A stretch of 64,000 nucleotides of DNA from positions 620,001 through 684,000 of the forward strand of contig CAAGAD010000005.1 in assembly GCA_900767715.1 (NCBI GenBank), written 5' to 3'. The notes under the pieces are model-generated. The model saw only the letters and a list, made by a program, of their open reading frames with translations, had not been told where the DNA came from and did no database searches. Shown piece by piece: positions 61,514 through 64,000 of the stretch. Origin of the DNA: Clostridia bacterium (GTDB lineage Bacteria; Bacillota; Clostridia; Christensenellales; UBA1242). Within the stretch, counting starts at the first letter, position 1; each line of letters begins with the position of its first letter. Position numbers and translations under genes: made by a program.

Positions 61514-64000
61514 ATGAATTACGAAAAACTAACACAAAAGAGTGCAGAGTGTTTGCGCGCGTCGCAAAGCCTTGCCGTTGAGAAAGGTAATCAGCAAATC
61601 ACTTCCTTGCACATATTGAGTTCGCTCATTAGCGACCCAGACGGAATTATCTATCAAATACTGAACGATTTAAATATTAATTTTGACTATTTGAAACGCG
61701 ACCTAGAGCAAGCGATAAACACCTTGCCAAAAATCAGTCCAATAAACGAAGCATATTTCGCTCCCGAGACGGACAGAATGCTCAACCTAGCGGAAAATAT
61801 TGCCAAGCAGATGAAGGACGAGTATGTTTCTGTCGAGCACTTGTTCCTTGCGATGTTTGAAGCGGGTGACAATGCTACAAAAGAGATTTTGTCGCGCAAC
61901 AAGGTCAACCGCAATGAGTTCATCAAAGAACTCGCTAATGTACGTGGCAACACCAACGTTACCACTGACAGTCCAGAAGGCACATACAACGCGCTCAAAA
62001 AGTACGGCACCGACCTTGTGGAACTGGCGCGCAAAAACAAAATTGACCCAGTCATCGGTCGAGATAGCGAGATTCGTGACGCCATTATGATATTGTCACG
62101 TAAAACCAAAAACAATCCAGTGCTCATCGGCGAAGCGGGCGTTGGTAAAACGGCAATTGTAGAAGGCTTGGCGCAAAGAATCGTCAACGGCGACGTGCCA
62201 ACCAACCTAAAAGACCGTACAATTTTCTCGCTAGATATGGGTGCGCTCGTGTCGGGCGCAAAATATCGTGGCGAATTTGAAGAGCGACTCAAATCTGTTC
62301 TTAACGAAGTCAAGAAGAGCAACGGCAAAATCATTCTCTTCATTGATGAGTTGCACACCATTGTTGGTGCGGGCAAAACCGATGGCGCGATGGACGCGGG
62401 CAACCTTTTGAAGCCAATGCTTGCACGTGGCGAATTGCACTGCATAGGTGCAACTACCCTTAACGAGTATCACAAATACATTGAGAAAGACCCAGCGCTC
62501 GAACGTCGTTTCCAAACCGTGCTCGTAAAAGAACCAACCGTTGCGGACACCATTGCCATTTTGCGTGGACTGAAAGAGCGTTATGAAGTCTATCACGGCG
62601 TGAAAATCAGTGACAGCGCGCTCATCAATGCTGCCGTCTTGTCGAATAGATACATCACTGACAGATTTTTGCCAGACAAAGCGATTGACCTTGTAGATGA
62701 AGCGTGCGCCATTGTCAAGACTGAGATTGATTCAATGCCAACCGAAATGGACGAAATTCGCCACAAGATGATTCAGTTGCAAATCGAAGAAACCGCTCTG
62801 AAAAAGGAAACTGACGAACTCTCAAAAGCGCACTTAAACGACATTCAAAAAGAACTTGCCGAACTTAAAGACAAGTTTAATGAGATGAATGTTAAGTTGA
62901 AAAAAGAAAAGGAAAACATCAACAACGTTCAACTCATAAAAGAGCAAATCGCACAGGTCAATGCTGAAATTGACCAAGCCCAACGCGAATACGACTTAAA
63001 CAAGGCTGCCGAACTAAAATACACCAAACTACTCGACCTACAAAAGCGCCTTGCCGAAGCCGAAAAACTCGTGGAAGGCGAAAAGAACGGCATTTTGCAG
63101 AGCAAAGTCACTGACGAAGAAATCCGTCAAGTCGTTTCTAAATGGACGGGCATTCCAGTCAATAGTTTGAAAGAAAGCGAGCGTGAAAAGGTTTTGCGCT
63201 TGCCAGAGATTTTGCACAAGCGAGTTGTCGGTCAGGACGAAGCCGTGCAAAAGGTGGCTGACGCCATTTTGCGTTCACGCGCGGGCATTCAAGACCCAAA
63301 TCGTCCGCTCGGTTCTTTCCTATTCCTAGGGCCAACCGGTGTGGGCAAAACGGAACTTTCCAAGGCATTGAGCCAAGCACTTTTCGACGACGAGAAAAAC
63401 ATCATTCGTATCGATATGAGTGAGTATATGGAAAAGTTCTCCGTATCGCGTCTTATTGGCGCGCCTCCTGGCTATGTGGGCTATGAAGAAGGCGGTCAAC
63501 TCACCGAAGCAGTGCGCAGAAAACCTTATTCGGTAGTGCTTTTCGATGAAATTGAAAAGGCTCACCCGGACGTGTTCAACATTCTTTTGCAAATTTTGGA
63601 CGACGGCAGAATCACTGACTCGTTGGGCAAGACGGTTGACTTCAAAAATACAATTATTATTCTAACCAGCAACTTGGGCGCTGACCTAATTTTGAAATCT
63701 ATTGAAGACAACCACAAAATTACAGAGCAGACCCGCGAAGATGTTAAGGCGGTTTTGAAATCTCACTTTAGACCAGAGTTTTTGAATAGATTGGACGAAA
63801 TTATTTTGTTCCAACCATTGCAAAAAGACCAAATCTCAAAGATTGTAGATTTGTTACTCGCCCGCTTGAACACGCGTTTGCAAGACAAACAAATCAACCT
63901 AGTTGTTACTGACAAGGCAAAAGAGTATATCATCAACAATGGCTACGACGAAGCCTATGGCGCGCGCCCATTGAAGAGATTTATTCAAGAAACGGTTGAA
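61514..64000 (+). CDS. clpB: ATP-dependent disaggregase ClpB (3' end outside the window)
   Basis: 829 codons, open at the window end, so only a few tens of residues are missing. ClpB hexamers pull proteins out of aggregates with DnaK. The N-domain with two Clp-N repeats (about 1-145) precedes NBD1 with Walker A G-E-A-G-V-G-K-T (about 205-212). A long coiled-coil middle domain (about 420-520: H-L-N-D-I-Q-K-E-L-A-E-L-K-D-K) distinguishes ClpB from ClpA/ClpC, and NBD2 has G-P-T-G-V-G-K-T (about 606-613). Shine-Dalgarno AGGAGG is at 61501-61506. Transcription is under CIRCE control. Confidence 0.95.
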   Translation, partial: MNYEKLTQKSAECLRASQSLAVEKGNQQITSLHILSSLISDPDGIIYQILNDLNINFDYLKRDLEQAINTLPKISPINEAYFAPETDRMLNLAENIAKQMKDEYVSVEHLFLAMFEAGDNATKEILSRNKVNRNEFIKELANVRGNTNVTTDSPEGTYNALKKYGTDLVELARKNKIDPVIGRDSEIRDAIMILSRKTKNNPVLIGEAGVGKTAIVEGLAQRIVNGDVPTNLKDRTIFSLDMGALVSGAKYRGEFEERLKSVLNEVKKSNGKIILFIDELHTIVGAGKTDGAMDAGNLLKPMLARGELHCIGATTLNEYHKYIEKDPALERRFQTVLVKEPTVADTIAILRGLKERYEVYHGVKISDSALINAAVLSNRYITDRFLPDKAIDLVDEACAIVKTEIDSMPTEMDEIRHKMIQLQIEETALKKETDELSKAHLNDIQKELAELKDKFNEMNVKLKKEKENINNVQLIKEQIAQVNAEIDQAQREYDLNKAAELKYTKLLDLQKRLAEAEKLVEGEKNGILQSKVTDEEIRQVVSKWTGIPVNSLKESEREKVLRLPEILHKRVVGQDEAVQKVADAILRSRAGIQDPNRPLGSFLFLGPTGVGKTELSKALSQALFDDEKNIIRIDMSEYMEKFSVSRLIGAPPGYVGYEEGGQLTEAVRRKPYSVVLFDEIEKAHPDVFNILLQILDDGRITDSLGKTVDFKNTIIILTSNLGADLILKSIEDNHKITEQTREDVKAVLKSHFRPEFLNRLDEIILFQPLQKDQISKIVDLLLARLNTRLQDKQINLVVTDKAKEYIINNGYDEAYGARPLKRFIQETVE

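Overview
The window reads as chromosome of an endospore-forming, low-GC Gram-positive bacterium of the class Clostridia. This rests on SpoIIE, a complete GerA-type germinant-receptor operon (gerAA-gerAB-gerAC), a VanW protein, DegV, a CIRCE-controlled clpB and sigma-A promoters with TTGACA/TATAAT boxes. It is probably an uncultured gut-type lineage; that last step is inference. Host genes favour C-ending Asp/Asn/His codons, so the T-ending, AT-rich island at about 47.4-50.6 kb stands out.

Layout. 1-27 kb is mostly minus strand: aspS (cut by the window edge), a PAP2 phosphatase (+), a heterodimeric ABC exporter with a HAD phosphatase, a DnaA-box cluster, VanW, a lipid-kinase-like protein, a short CCA-transferase-like protein with rmuC (+), an unknown 480-aa protein, tilS, spoIIE, pheT-pheS, gerAC-gerAB-gerAA and a large lipoprotein with nine FN3-like repeats and a transglutaminase domain. 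26-47 kb is mixed: PRC-barrel protein, ferritin-like protein, a CtpE-like P-type ATPase, small unknowns, a diaminopentanoate-dehydrogenase-like enzyme, hup, then a plus-strand information-processing run (typA, small membrane protein, dnaB, yqeY, gyrB, gyrA), a P-loop kinase-like protein, a zinc-ribbon membrane protein, deoD and a 5'-3' exonuclease. A tRNA-Arg(CCU) at 47.3 kb borders an island with a decayed IS200/IS605 element, an OLD-family ATPase/TOPRIM nuclease and a divergent tail-anchored coiled-coil protein. 50.7-59.4 kb is a three-gene minus-strand operon: a protein derived from a REP-associated Y1 transposase that has lost its HUH histidines, a membrane-anchored protein, and a 2329-aa surface protein of about eight long beta-rich repeats plus five InlB-like repeats. 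DegV, a membrane-bound XRE regulator and clpB (running off the end) close the window.

Two things stand out. First, seven genes share the geometry -35 / 17 bp / -10 / 6 nt / ATG, so the A of the start codon lies exactly 35 nt after the first base of the -35 box and none has a Shine-Dalgarno: these look leaderless. Genes inside operons keep normal Shine-Dalgarno sites. Second, the operon headed by the domesticated transposase has no described counterpart that I recognise. All functional calls come from reading motifs in the sequence; no database search was possible.
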